From Gammaproteobacteria bacterium (GTDB taxonomy: Bacteria; Pseudomonadota; Gammaproteobacteria; Steroidobacterales; Rariloculaceae), in assembly GCA_017577365.1 (NCBI GenBank), contig PKRJ01000002.1, positions 55,000 to 118,999 of the forward strand: 64,000 bases of DNA. The letters run 5' to 3'. The notes beneath the pieces were generated by a model. That model was not told where the DNA came from. It saw nothing but the letters and a program-made list of their open reading frames with translations, and did not search any database. Both the position numbers and the translations under genes were made by a program. This document shows positions 1 through 7,506 of this stretch, in pieces (position 1 is the stretch's first letter; each line of letters starts with the position of its first letter).

Positions 1-1104
1 CGCGTTCCGGCCGTACACGGCCTGATAGAGGTCCGACTGCTCGGTCTTCGTAGGCAAACCGGTCGACGGACCGCCGCGCTGGGAATCGACGATCACGAGC
101 GGCAACTCGGCTGCGATCGCGAGCCCGATGGCCTCGGTCTTGAGCGCGATGCCGGGCCCCGAGCTCGACGTGACGCCGATCGCCCCGCCGTACGACGCGC
201 CGATCGCGGCGCAGACCGCGGCGATCTCGTCCTCGGCCTGGAACACGCCGACGCCGTGCGCGCCCATCTGCGCGAGCCGATGCAAGAGCGGCGACGCGGG
301 CGTGATCGGATACGAGCAGAAGAGCACGGGCCGATCCGCGAGCTCGCCGGCGGCGGCGAGGCCGAGCGCGAGCGCTTCGCTGCCGCGAATGCCGCGATAC
401 TCGCCCGGCGGGAACTTCGCGCGCGGCGTGCGCCACCTCGGAATCGCGGCGCCGAGCTCGGCCGTCTCGCCGAACGCGTGACCGGCGCGCAGCGCGGCGA
501 TATTCGCTTCGCGGATCGCGTCGTTCGACGCGAAGCGCTTCGCGAGCCAAGCCTCGATAGACGCAATCTCGTGGCCGAACATCCACTGCACGAGCCCGAG
601 CGCCCAGAAGTTCTTGCAGCGGCCGGCATCGCTCTTGCTGAGCCCGAACGACTTCACGGCCTCGGCCGTATGCGTCGCGATGTCGATCTCGACGACCTGG
701 AAACCGTCGAGCGCGCCGCTCTTGCGCGGATCCTCGCTATAGCCCGCCTTCTGCAGGCCGCGGCTCGTGAACGAGTCCGTGTTCAGAATGATCAGCGCAC
801 CCCGATCGAGCGACGGCAAATTCACCTTGAGCGCGGCCGGATTGAACGCGACGAGCACCTGCGGCTTGTCGCCGGCGGTCGTGATCGGACCGGCGCCCAA
901 ATGAATCTGATACGCGGACACGCCGTAGGTCGTCCCGGCGGGCGCGCGAATCTCGGCGGGATAATCCGGGAACGTGCCGAAATCCTTGCCCGCGAGCGCG
1001 GTGGCGCCGACGAACTGCGTGCCCATGAGCTGCACGCCGTCGCCGGAGTCCCCGGCGAAGCGCACGACGACGGAATCCGATTCGAAGAGGTTGTGATCGA
1101 TCAT
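1..1104 (-). CDS. korA: 2-oxoacid:ferredoxin (acceptor) oxidoreductase subunit alpha, partial (KorA-type)
   Basis: Oxidises a 2-oxoacid such as 2-oxoglutarate to the acyl-CoA, with reduction of ferredoxin, together with a TPP-binding beta subunit. The gene starts at an ATG at 1104 and runs off the left edge, so 368 residues are visible. The N-terminal part is the gamma domain (GDSGDG at about residues 18-23). A second, pyruvate-ferredoxin-oxidoreductase-type alpha domain follows, with YPITPAS near 265-271 and a SQRGGPSTGLPTKTEQ segment near 340. This gamma-alpha fusion is the usual KorA architecture of about 560-630 residues. It is divergent from two ferredoxin genes, which are plausible electron acceptors. 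The exact oxoacid cannot be told from the visible part. The partner beta subunit should lie just left of the window. Confidence 0.88.
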   Translation of the reverse strand, partial: MIDHNLFESDSVVVRFAGDSGDGVQLMGTQFVGATALAGKDFGTFPDYPAEIRAPAGTTYGVSAYQIHLGAGPITTAGDKPQVLVAFNPAALKVNLPSLDRGALIILNTDSFTSRGLQKAGYSEDPRKSGALDGFQVVEIDIATHTAEAVKSFGLSKSDAGRCKNFWALGLVQWMFGHEIASIEAWLAKRFASNDAIREANIAALRAGHAFGETAELGAAIPRWRTPRAKFPPGEYRGIRGSEALALGLAAAGELADRPVLFCSYPITPASPLLHRLAQMGAHGVGVFQAEDEIAAVCAAIGASYGGAIGVTSSSGPGIALKTEAIGLAIAAELPLVIVDSQRGGPSTGLPTKTEQSDLYQAVYGRNA

Positions 1105-1423
1105 TCGGTGCTCGGGCAGGTCCAAACCCGTCGTTGGAGCGAGATTTCGGCGTGGCGAATCAACAAAGCCGCCATTTTGCACTACACTGCGCGCGGCGTT
1201 CACCAGACCGCGCAACCGGCGGTTCTGTCAGGTCCCGATCGAGGCTCCCTCGAGCGCGTGCCAGCGGTGCTAGCCGAGTCTCCTCCGGCCCACGGCCGCA
1301 AGGCTTGGGCAGCAGCGCCGGGGGTGACGGAAATCGGCGGCGATTATAGCCGGACGGCGCACCGAAGAAGCGGTCGAGAACGCATATGCATATTTCGCAT
1401 TAATCGTTAACGGCACGGACGCA
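1105..1423. other. intergenic region between korA and the ferredoxins
   Basis: This stretch separates the divergent korA and 2Fe-2S ferredoxin genes and must hold both promoters. No credible coding region is seen. A perfect 10-bp AT-rich palindrome (ATATGCATAT, 1384-1393) lies about 30 bp before the ferredoxin start and may be part of its promoter or an operator. I recognise no RNA gene here. Confidence 0.4.
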
Positions 1424-1744
1424 ATGGTCAGGATCACGTACATCGAGCCCGACGGCACAGTCCGCGAGATCGACGCGGTACCCGGTCAGACGGTGATGGA
1501 AGCCGCCGTCGACAACAACGTCGAAGGGATCATCGCCGAATGCGGCGGTGCGTGCTCGTGCGCGACTTGCCACGTGTACGTCGACCCCGAGTGGGTCGAG
1601 CGGCTTCCGCCGCCGGATGCCCAGGAGGACGGCATGCTCGATTGCGTGATCGAACGCCGGCCGACGAGCCGATTGAGCTGCCAGATCGAAGTCCGAGAGG
1701 AGCTAGACGGGCTTCGCGTCACGGTTCCGGAAGCGCAGATCTGA
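1424..1744 (+). CDS. 2Fe-2S ferredoxin, adrenodoxin type
   Basis: Small soluble electron carrier of 106 residues. The cluster ligands are Cys40, Cys46, Cys49 and Cys86, which gives the C-x5-C-x2-C-x36-C spacing of adrenodoxin/ISC-type ferredoxins; Cys44 is an extra cysteine between the first two ligands. The length is normal for the family. It sits between the divergent 2-oxoacid oxidoreductase gene and a 7Fe ferredoxin, so it may serve a monooxygenase or cytochrome P450-type system, or Fe-S assembly. No P450 is present in the window. The partner is therefore unknown. Confidence 0.9.
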   Translation: MVRITYIEPDGTVREIDAVPGQTVMEAAVDNNVEGIIAECGGACSCATCHVYVDPEWVERLPPPDAQEDGMLDCVIERRPTSRLSCQIEVREELDGLRVTVPEAQI

Positions 1745-1882
1745 CAACCGTCGCGCGCGGCCTGGGCCGATGACGGCGCTGCTCGGCCCGACGCGCTCCG
1801 ATCGCGGATCGCCGCTGGATGCTCGCGTCGATTTGTAGGACAATGCGCGCGCTTTGCATCCGGCCCTAGAGGAATTTCGAGC

Positions 1883-2206
1883 ATGACGTTCGTTGTCACC
1901 GAGGCTTGCATCAAGTGTAAGTACACCGACTGCGTGGAGGTGTGCCCGGTCGACTGTTTCCACGAAGGGCCGAACATGCTCGTGATCGATCCCGAGGAAT
2001 GCATCGACTGCACGCTCTGCGAGCCGGAGTGTCCGGTCGAGGCGATCTATTCCGAGGACGATATTCCGCCCGGCCAAGAGCAGTTCCTCCAGTTGAACGC
2101 CGAGCTCGCCAAAGAATGGCCGGTGATCACCAAGGCGAAGGAGCCGCCGCCGGACGCCGAAGAGTGGAAGGACGTCAAGGAGAAGCTCCAGTACCTCGAG
2201 CGCTAG
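1883..2206 (+). CDS. fdxA: 7Fe ferredoxin FdxA (3Fe-4S/4Fe-4S)
   Basis: Low-potential electron carrier of 107 residues with two clusters. By family comparison Cys9, Cys17 and Cys50 hold the 3Fe-4S cluster and Cys21, Cys40, Cys43 and Cys46 the 4Fe-4S cluster; additional cysteines are at 12 and 25. The C-terminal extension after residue 60 is typical of Azotobacter-type FdxA. The start is an ATG preceded by AGAGGA about nine bases upstream. Its closeness to the divergent ferredoxin-dependent oxidoreductase makes it the likeliest acceptor for that enzyme, but this is inference. Confidence 0.93.
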   Translation: MTFVVTEACIKCKYTDCVEVCPVDCFHEGPNMLVIDPEECIDCTLCEPECPVEAIYSEDDIPPGQEQFLQLNAELAKEWPVITKAKEPPPDAEEWKDVKEKLQYLER

Positions 2207-2257
2207 AGCGCGCGACGTCCCCTGCCCCGCGCCGCGAAGCTCGAGAAGCTCGCGGCG

Positions 2258-3829
2258 CTACGCCTGATTCTTGATCGGCAGCAGGTTCAGGAAGAACTCG
2301 ACGGCCCGCTGCTGGAAGCCCTTCGCCGGCTGACGGTCGACGCGCTCGTCGCCGTTCCACCACTTGAGCCACCCGCCGTTCTCGAGCGTGACGCGCCAGC
2401 TGTTCGCCGGCGCCATGTCCCGCTCGAGCAAGCGGACGAGCGCGGCCGCGAGCTCGGGATCGTCGGCGATCACGCCGATCTCGGTATTCAGGATCATCGA
2501 GCGCGGATCGACGTTCGGCGATCCGACGAAGCTCGTCCGACCGTCGACGACAACGGCCTTCGTATGCAGCGCGAGCCACTTCGGCTCGGCCGGCGGCGTC
2601 TTGTAGCGCTCGAGAACCTCGGCGTCCGAGCGCATCTCGTAGATCTCGGCACCCGCGGCGAGCAGCGCTCGACGCCATTTCTTGTATGCCGAATGCGCGA
2701 TGACGTGACTGTTCGACGCGAGCGAGTTCGTCAGGATCCGCACGCGTACGCCGCGCTCGACGAGATCCGCAATGAGCTCGATGAGCTCGCTATCCGGCAC
2801 GAGATACGGCGAGCTGATGATCAAGTCCTCGCGTGCCTCGGCGATCATCGCCTTGAAGTGCTCGTAGAGCGCGGTCGGGCTCTGCTCGTCCACGTTCGGC
2901 GGATCGAGCAGTAGACGGCCGCGGCCTTTCGTCGCCTTCTCGACGAGCGCGGCGAAGTACGCGTTCCAGCCGTCGGGCGGCGTCGCGAATGCGACGAGCA
3001 TCTCGGCGTTCGCCGCGACGGATTCCTCGCATAGCGCCCGGATCGTCGATGCGTCGCCCGCGCCGCCGACCGGTCGGCTGTTCTCGCTGATCCAATAGGT
3101 CTCGAAGCTCGCCATCACGTCGCCGACGAGCGCACCGGCGAGCATCAGATCGACGTCGTTCTGCACGAAGTTGTCGTAGACGCCGAAATATCGATCGCCG
3201 ATGTTCCGCCCGCCGAGAATCGCGAAACGCCCGTCCGCGACGAGCACCTTGTTGTGCATGCGATGATTCAGCACGTTCATCCGCGTGACGAACTCGAACG
3301 GGCGTATCAGCGGCGAGCGCAAGCGCCACGGATTGAACACGCGCACCTCGATGCGAGGGTGCGCGTCGAGCGACTCGAGCTCCGCGTGACGGCCGACGAC
3401 GGCGAGATCGTCGATCAGGAACCGAACGCGCACGCCGCGATCCGCCGCGTCGAGCACGTGCTTCATCAGCAGGCGCCCGGTCATGTCGTCCTGCCAGATG
3501 AAGTACTGAATATCGAGCGTCTCCTCAGCGAGGTCGGCCAGCGCGATGCGGACCCGAAGCGAATCGGCGTTGTCCTCGAGCAGCCAGAACGCGGATTCGC
3601 CGTCGCCGAGGGCCCCCTCCGCGGCGGCCGCGTGCACGGCGAGCGCCCCGTGCTCCGCACGCGTCGACGGGTCGGCGAAAGCCGGGCGATCGAGCGGTGT
3701 CAGCGGCGCGCAAGCGGCGAGCGCGGCGCTCGAGAGCAGGATCGAAAGCCACGCCGCGCGACCGGTCCGCCGGCCCGAGGCGCACGCCCCGAGTGCGTCC
3801 GCGAGACGACAGAGAAGCATCGAGACCAT
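2258..3829 (-). CDS. phospholipase D-family lipoprotein (cardiolipin synthase-like)
   Basis: Two-domain PLD-superfamily protein of about 523 residues. Two HKD motifs are visible: HNKVLVAD at residue 192 and HTKAVVVD at residue 422, each followed by a G-rich GGRN/GSPN turn. The N-terminus carries a hydrophobic stretch ending in LAAC (Cys40), a probable lipobox, so the protein is likely an exported lipoprotein rather than a cytoplasmic ClsA. It probably transfers or hydrolyses phosphatidyl groups (cardiolipin synthase/transphosphatidylase). The ATG at 3829 was chosen because it keeps the signal peptide short; an ATG at 3820 is an alternative. It is convergent with fdxA and divergent from the aldehyde dehydrogenase. 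Confidence 0.85.
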   Translation of the reverse strand: MVSMLLCRLADALGACASGRRTGRAAWLSILLSSAALAACAPLTPLDRPAFADPSTRAEHGALAVHAAAAEGALGDGESAFWLLEDNADSLRVRIALADLAEETLDIQYFIWQDDMTGRLLMKHVLDAADRGVRVRFLIDDLAVVGRHAELESLDAHPRIEVRVFNPWRLRSPLIRPFEFVTRMNVLNHRMHNKVLVADGRFAILGGRNIGDRYFGVYDNFVQNDVDLMLAGALVGDVMASFETYWISENSRPVGGAGDASTIRALCEESVAANAEMLVAFATPPDGWNAYFAALVEKATKGRGRLLLDPPNVDEQSPTALYEHFKAMIAEAREDLIISSPYLVPDSELIELIADLVERGVRVRILTNSLASNSHVIAHSAYKKWRRALLAAGAEIYEMRSDAEVLERYKTPPAEPKWLALHTKAVVVDGRTSFVGSPNVDPRSMILNTEIGVIADDPELAAALVRLLERDMAPANSWRVTLENGGWLKWWNGDERVDRQPAKGFQQRAVEFFLNLLPIKNQA

Positions 3830-4055
3830 TGGAAGCGACTGGTCGGGACCGCGCGCGATTTTGCCCGCGCGGAACACTCCCGAACGCATCTGCCAATTGC
3901 CGAAACCGATACCTATACTACCAACCCACGCCAGCACAATCCGAGCGAACGAAGGGGGAGCCTTGTCGCCTGCGCGCGTTCGCAACCGCGCGAGATGCCG
4001 GAGGATGGACTGCCGAGTCGCTCGTTCCGGTTAGCCTCGTTGACAGGAGAACACG

Positions 4056-5534
4056 ATGAGCAAGAGGAATCTTTTCATCAACGGAGAGTGGGTCACCGCG
4101 ACCGGCAACGCCGAGTTTCCCGTATACAACCCCGCGACCGAGGAGGTCTGGACGCACGTCGCGGACGCCTCACGCGAAGACGCGAAGGCCGCGATCGCGG
4201 CGGCGAAGCAAGCACAACCCGCGTGGGCCGCCCTTCCCCACTCCGAGCGCGCGCGCATCATCGCGAAGGCCGGCGAGATTCTCGAGAAGCGCGCGAAGGA
4301 GATCCAGGAGATTCTCGTCCCTGAAGCCGGCTCGTGGATCGGCAAGGCGATGTTCGAGACGAGCTACAGCGCCGGCGTCTATCGCGCCGCCGCGGCCGCG
4401 GCGTATCAGGTCACGGGCGAGATTCTGCCGTCCGATCTCGGCAAGCTGAGTCTCGTCGTGCGCGAGCCGCTCGGCGTCGTGTCGGTGATCTCGCCGTGGA
4501 ATTTCCCCGTGATCCTTTCCTCGCGCGGCATCGCCGTCGCGCTCGCCGTCGGCAACGCGGTCGTGCTGAAGCCTTCCGAGGAGACTCCCGTCTCCGGAGG
4601 CTTGATCCTCGCCGAGATTCTCGAGGAAGCGGGCGTGCCGAAAGGCGTCTTCAACGTCGTCACGTGCTCGCGCGACAACGTCGGCGAGGTCGGCGACGAG
4701 CTCGTGACGAATCCGGCCGTGCGCGGCATCAGCTTCACGGGCTCGACGGCCGTCGGCGCGGAGATCGCCGCGAAGGCGGGAAGGCTCTTCAAGCGATGCG
4801 TGCTCGAGCTCGGCGGCAAGGACGCGCTGATCGTCCTCGACGACGCGGACATCGAGCGCGCCGTGAACGCCGCGACGTTCGGCGCGTTCATGCATCAGGG
4901 TCAGATCTGCATGTCCGTCGAGCGAATCATCGTCGATCGCAAGATCGCCGAAACTTTCACGGAGCAATTCGTCGCGAACGTGAAAAAGCTCAAGGTGGGG
5001 GATCCCAAGGAGATCGGCAATTGCATCGGGCCGGTCATCAACCGCAAACAGCTCGAGCGGATCGTCGCCCACGTCGACGACGCGGTCAGCCGAGGCGCGA
5101 AGCTGCTCGCGGGGGGCGGCCACAAGGGTCTCTTCTACGAGCCGACGGTGCTCGCCGACGTCACGCCCGACATGCGCGTGTTCCGCGAGGAGACGTTCGG
5201 CCCGGTCGCGCCGATCATCGTCGCGAACGACGAGGACGACGCGGTGCGGCTCGCGAACGACTCCGACTACGGGCTGTCCGCCGGCATCATCACGGCCGAC
5301 GAGGAGCGCGGGCTCGCGGTCGCGCGACGGTTGAACACTGGCATGGCGCACGTCAATGACAGCTCCGTCCACGACGAGCCGCACGTGCCGTTCGGCGGCA
5401 TCGGCGCAAGCGGGCTCGGCCGGCACGGGGGACGCCCGGGAATCGAGCAGTTCACCGAGCTCCGATGGGTCACGCTCGAGCGAGGCGGCAGGCATTACCC
5501 GCCGATGTTCGTCGTCAATCCGGAGCACCATTGA
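4056..5534 (+). CDS. NAD(P)-dependent aldehyde dehydrogenase (benzaldehyde/vanillin dehydrogenase-like)
   Basis: Oxidises an aldehyde to the acid in the cytoplasm. The 492-residue protein has the full ALDH pattern: SPWNFP near 146-151, Lys172, FTGSTAVG near 227-234, general base Glu251 (ELGGKDA) and nucleophile Cys285 (QGQICM). A good Shine-Dalgarno (AGGAG) precedes the ATG. The overall sequence resembles aromatic-aldehyde dehydrogenases. With a LigM-type demethylase and a LigJ-type hydratase elsewhere in the window, vanillin or a related aldehyde is an attractive substrate, but substrate cannot be read from sequence. The gene is followed by a strong hairpin and then a MetE-like gene in the same direction. 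Confidence 0.88.
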   Translation: MSKRNLFINGEWVTATGNAEFPVYNPATEEVWTHVADASREDAKAAIAAAKQAQPAWAALPHSERARIIAKAGEILEKRAKEIQEILVPEAGSWIGKAMFETSYSAGVYRAAAAAAYQVTGEILPSDLGKLSLVVREPLGVVSVISPWNFPVILSSRGIAVALAVGNAVVLKPSEETPVSGGLILAEILEEAGVPKGVFNVVTCSRDNVGEVGDELVTNPAVRGISFTGSTAVGAEIAAKAGRLFKRCVLELGGKDALIVLDDADIERAVNAATFGAFMHQGQICMSVERIIVDRKIAETFTEQFVANVKKLKVGDPKEIGNCIGPVINRKQLERIVAHVDDAVSRGAKLLAGGGHKGLFYEPTVLADVTPDMRVFREETFGPVAPIIVANDEDDAVRLANDSDYGLSAGIITADEERGLAVARRLNTGMAHVNDSSVHDEPHVPFGGIGASGLGRHGGRPGIEQFTELRWVTLERGGRHYPPMFVVNPEHH

Positions 5535-5540
5535 CGAGCG

Positions 5541-5572
5541 GGATCGGATGCCGTCGCGGCGGCATCCGATCC
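5541..5572 (+). terminator. 13-bp hairpin after the aldehyde dehydrogenase
   Basis: A perfect 13-bp inverted repeat (5541-5553 with 5560-5572) encloses a 6-nt loop just after the stop codon. There is no T-tract, so it may be a Rho-independent-like terminator, an mRNA-stabilising stem or an RNA-processing site. It separates the aldehyde dehydrogenase from the MetE-like gene. Confidence 0.6.
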
Positions 5573-5705
5573 GATCAACTACGCGATCCGGGCCGCCTAC
5601 CTCGGCCCTGGCCCGTTGACGTATACTGCGGACATTCCTGCGAAAACAACAAAGTCCTTAGGCCGTTAGAAGCCACGCAGCTATTGGAGGAGGAGGCCCG
5701 CATAA

Positions 5706-6830
5706 ATGCCTAAGAAGATCGTCGATACCATTCTTCCGACCACGATGGTCGGTTCGTATCCCCGACCGCAATGGTTCAAGCAGCAGCTTCTCGGCCGGGA
5801 CGTTCGCGTCGCATTCAAGGAAGTCGCTCACGAGGAAGCCTATACCGATGCAGTCGCGACGGTGATTCGAGAGCAGGAAGAAGCCGGGCTCGACATCGTC
5901 ACCGACGGCAACATGTGGTACGACGATTACGTCGGCGTGATCGGCTCGTTCTGCTGGTACCTGTACGAGCGCATTCCGGGCTTCGAGCCGGCGCGCAATC
6001 CTCATCCGAGCTACGCAGGCGCGGATCCGAGCCAGGGCAAGACGATCATGGACGATTGGGGCGGCGTGATCGTCAGCGGCAAGATCGATGTGGACCGGGC
6101 GACGCTGCGCTGGGGCGACCTCTACCAGATCGCGGCGAAGCACGCGCAGAAGCCGGTCAAGGTCTCGATCGGCGCCGGCCCCGCGAATCTCGCGTGGCAC
6201 GTCTATTTCAACGAGAATTCGGCCTACAAGAGCCCGAAGGATCTGACGTTCGCCCTCGTGCCGATCTTCAACAGGGAGATGAAAGAGCTCGTGAAGCTCG
6301 GCGCGAAGTATCTGCAGATCGAGGACCTCGGCGCGTGGATGCCGCTCTTCACGAACAATCCCGACGACTACAAGTGGGTCCGCGAGAGCATCGAGGCGAT
6401 GTGCGACGGCGTCGACGCGAAGATCGGCTGGCACTTCTGCTTCGGCAACGCGTGGGGCAACGACATCCTGAGCGGCACGTTCCCCGAAGGCTATCAGACG
6501 GTGCTGCCGCACTACTGGAACACCGAGGGCATCGACGAGTTCGTCCTCGACTACGCGAACCGCAACATGGCCGGCGTCGAGTTCCTGAAGAACTGCCCGA
6601 AGGACAAGGGCATCCAGCTCGGCGTGCTCGACATTCGCACGACGATGATCGAGCCGCCTAACATGATCGCCGACCGCGTGCGCCAGGCGCTCAAGGTGCT
6701 GTCGCCGGAGCAGCTCACGCTCAGCACGGACTGCGGCATGAAGCCGCTGCCGCGCATGGTTGCGAGGATGAAGCTGAAGAACCTCGCCGAGGCCGCCGCG
6801 ATCGTGCGCAAGGAGATCGGCGCCGGCTGA
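5706..6830 (+). CDS. short cobalamin-independent methionine synthase-like protein (MetE C-terminal family)
   Basis: Single-domain protein of 374 residues related to the catalytic C-terminal half of MetE. The zinc-site pattern is His243 and Cys245 (GWHFCFG), and Cys343 (STDCGMK). The position normally filled by Glu appears to be Asp282, if my alignment by eye is right. It lacks the N-terminal MetE half that binds triglutamylated folate, so the methyl donor may not be methyl-THF-Glu3; core MetE and MesD proteins that use other donors are known. It has a purine-rich ribosome site 10 bases upstream and its own terminator. It is divergent from, and next to, the methyl-cycle operon, which fits a methyltransferase role. 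Methionine synthesis is likely but unproven. Confidence 0.75.
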   Translation: MPKKIVDTILPTTMVGSYPRPQWFKQQLLGRDVRVAFKEVAHEEAYTDAVATVIREQEEAGLDIVTDGNMWYDDYVGVIGSFCWYLYERIPGFEPARNPHPSYAGADPSQGKTIMDDWGGVIVSGKIDVDRATLRWGDLYQIAAKHAQKPVKVSIGAGPANLAWHVYFNENSAYKSPKDLTFALVPIFNREMKELVKLGAKYLQIEDLGAWMPLFTNNPDDYKWVRESIEAMCDGVDAKIGWHFCFGNAWGNDILSGTFPEGYQTVLPHYWNTEGIDEFVLDYANRNMAGVEFLKNCPKDKGIQLGVLDIRTTMIEPPNMIADRVRQALKVLSPEQLTLSTDCGMKPLPRMVARMKLKNLAEAAAIVRKEIGAG

Positions 6831-6858
6831 CGCCGATTCGACTCTCCTTCCAACGTGA

Positions 6859-6892
6859 ACAGGGCCGGCGCAATGCCGGCCCTGTGCTTTTC
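6859..6892 (+). terminator. Rho-independent terminator of the MetE-like gene
   Basis: An 11-bp perfect stem (6859-6869 with 6875-6885) with a 5-nt loop is followed by GCTTTT. It lies 28 bp after the MetE-like stop codon and before the convergent PAP2 gene. Confidence 0.8.
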
Positions 6893-6913
6893 GGATGCTC
6901 CCGTCGGGATCGA

Positions 6914-7480
6914 TCAGAAGCGGCCGAGCACCGTGATTCCGGCGTAGCCCTCGGCCGCTGCGGGGACCACTACGGCTCGGCGATCCGGATGCGGATCGGT
7001 CAGCAAGAACGCGGCCGCCGTGCCGATCGCGGCGCCGGCGACGACGTCCGCCTCGTCGTGCTTGTCCGCGTCGATGCGGCTCACGCCGACGTAGCCCGCG
7101 AGCAGATACGCGGGCCACGCACGGCGAATCCCATAGCGCCGGTGAATGAACGCGGCGCCGTGAAACGCCACCGACGCGTGACCCGACGGGAAGGAGTCGT
7201 CGCCGCTGCCGTCGGGCCGCTCGTCGTCGACGAGCGCCTTCAGGGCGAACGTCGCGCCGATATTCGCCGCGAACGAGCGGTAGAACTGCCGCCGACCGTC
7301 CCGGTCGTCGCGCCTGAACGTCATGGCGAACGCCGCCGCCGGGATCGCGAGACGCAGCACGTCCCCGGCGTCCTCGCTCGTATCCGCCGCGGCTGGGCGT
7401 CCAAAGAGCAACGCTGCTGCAACGAGAAAAAGCAGGGCCGCTTTCGCGGCCCTGCTCCGATGCCTGCGCATCGCGGACAT
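6914..7480 (-). CDS. exported PAP2-family phosphatase
   Basis: Acid phosphatase/lipid phosphatase superfamily member of 188 residues. The three motifs are present: K-x6-RP (KALVDDERP), PSGH, and SR-x5-H-x3-D (SRIDADKHDEAD). An N-terminal hydrophobic segment ending in AAA indicates a signal peptide, and further hydrophobic segments suggest membrane association. The ATG at 7480 has AAGGGGAG at the right distance; an ATG at 7507 overlapping the fhs stop (TGATG) would add nine residues. It is the last gene of the methyl-cycle operon, probably carried along rather than functionally linked; a lipid or undecaprenyl-phosphate substrate is possible. Confidence 0.8.
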   Translation of the reverse strand: MSAMRRHRSRAAKAALLFLVAAALLFGRPAAADTSEDAGDVLRLAIPAAAFAMTFRRDDRDGRRQFYRSFAANIGATFALKALVDDERPDGSGDDSFPSGHASVAFHGAAFIHRRYGIRRAWPAYLLAGYVGVSRIDADKHDEADVVAGAAIGTAAAFLLTDPHPDRRAVVVPAAAEGYAGITVLGRF

Positions 7481-7506
7481 GCTTCGGCTCCCCTTCCGGC
7501 GGGGCA

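Noticed and set aside
256..1410. A 384-residue plus-strand frame opposite korA
   Set aside because: No family pattern, and it would overlap the korA gene whose domains are clear.
4170..5531. A 453-residue open frame on the minus strand, opposite the aldehyde dehydrogenase
   Set aside because: It has no family signature and a composition typical of the antisense of high-GC coding DNA, while the plus-strand frame has complete ALDH catalytic motifs.
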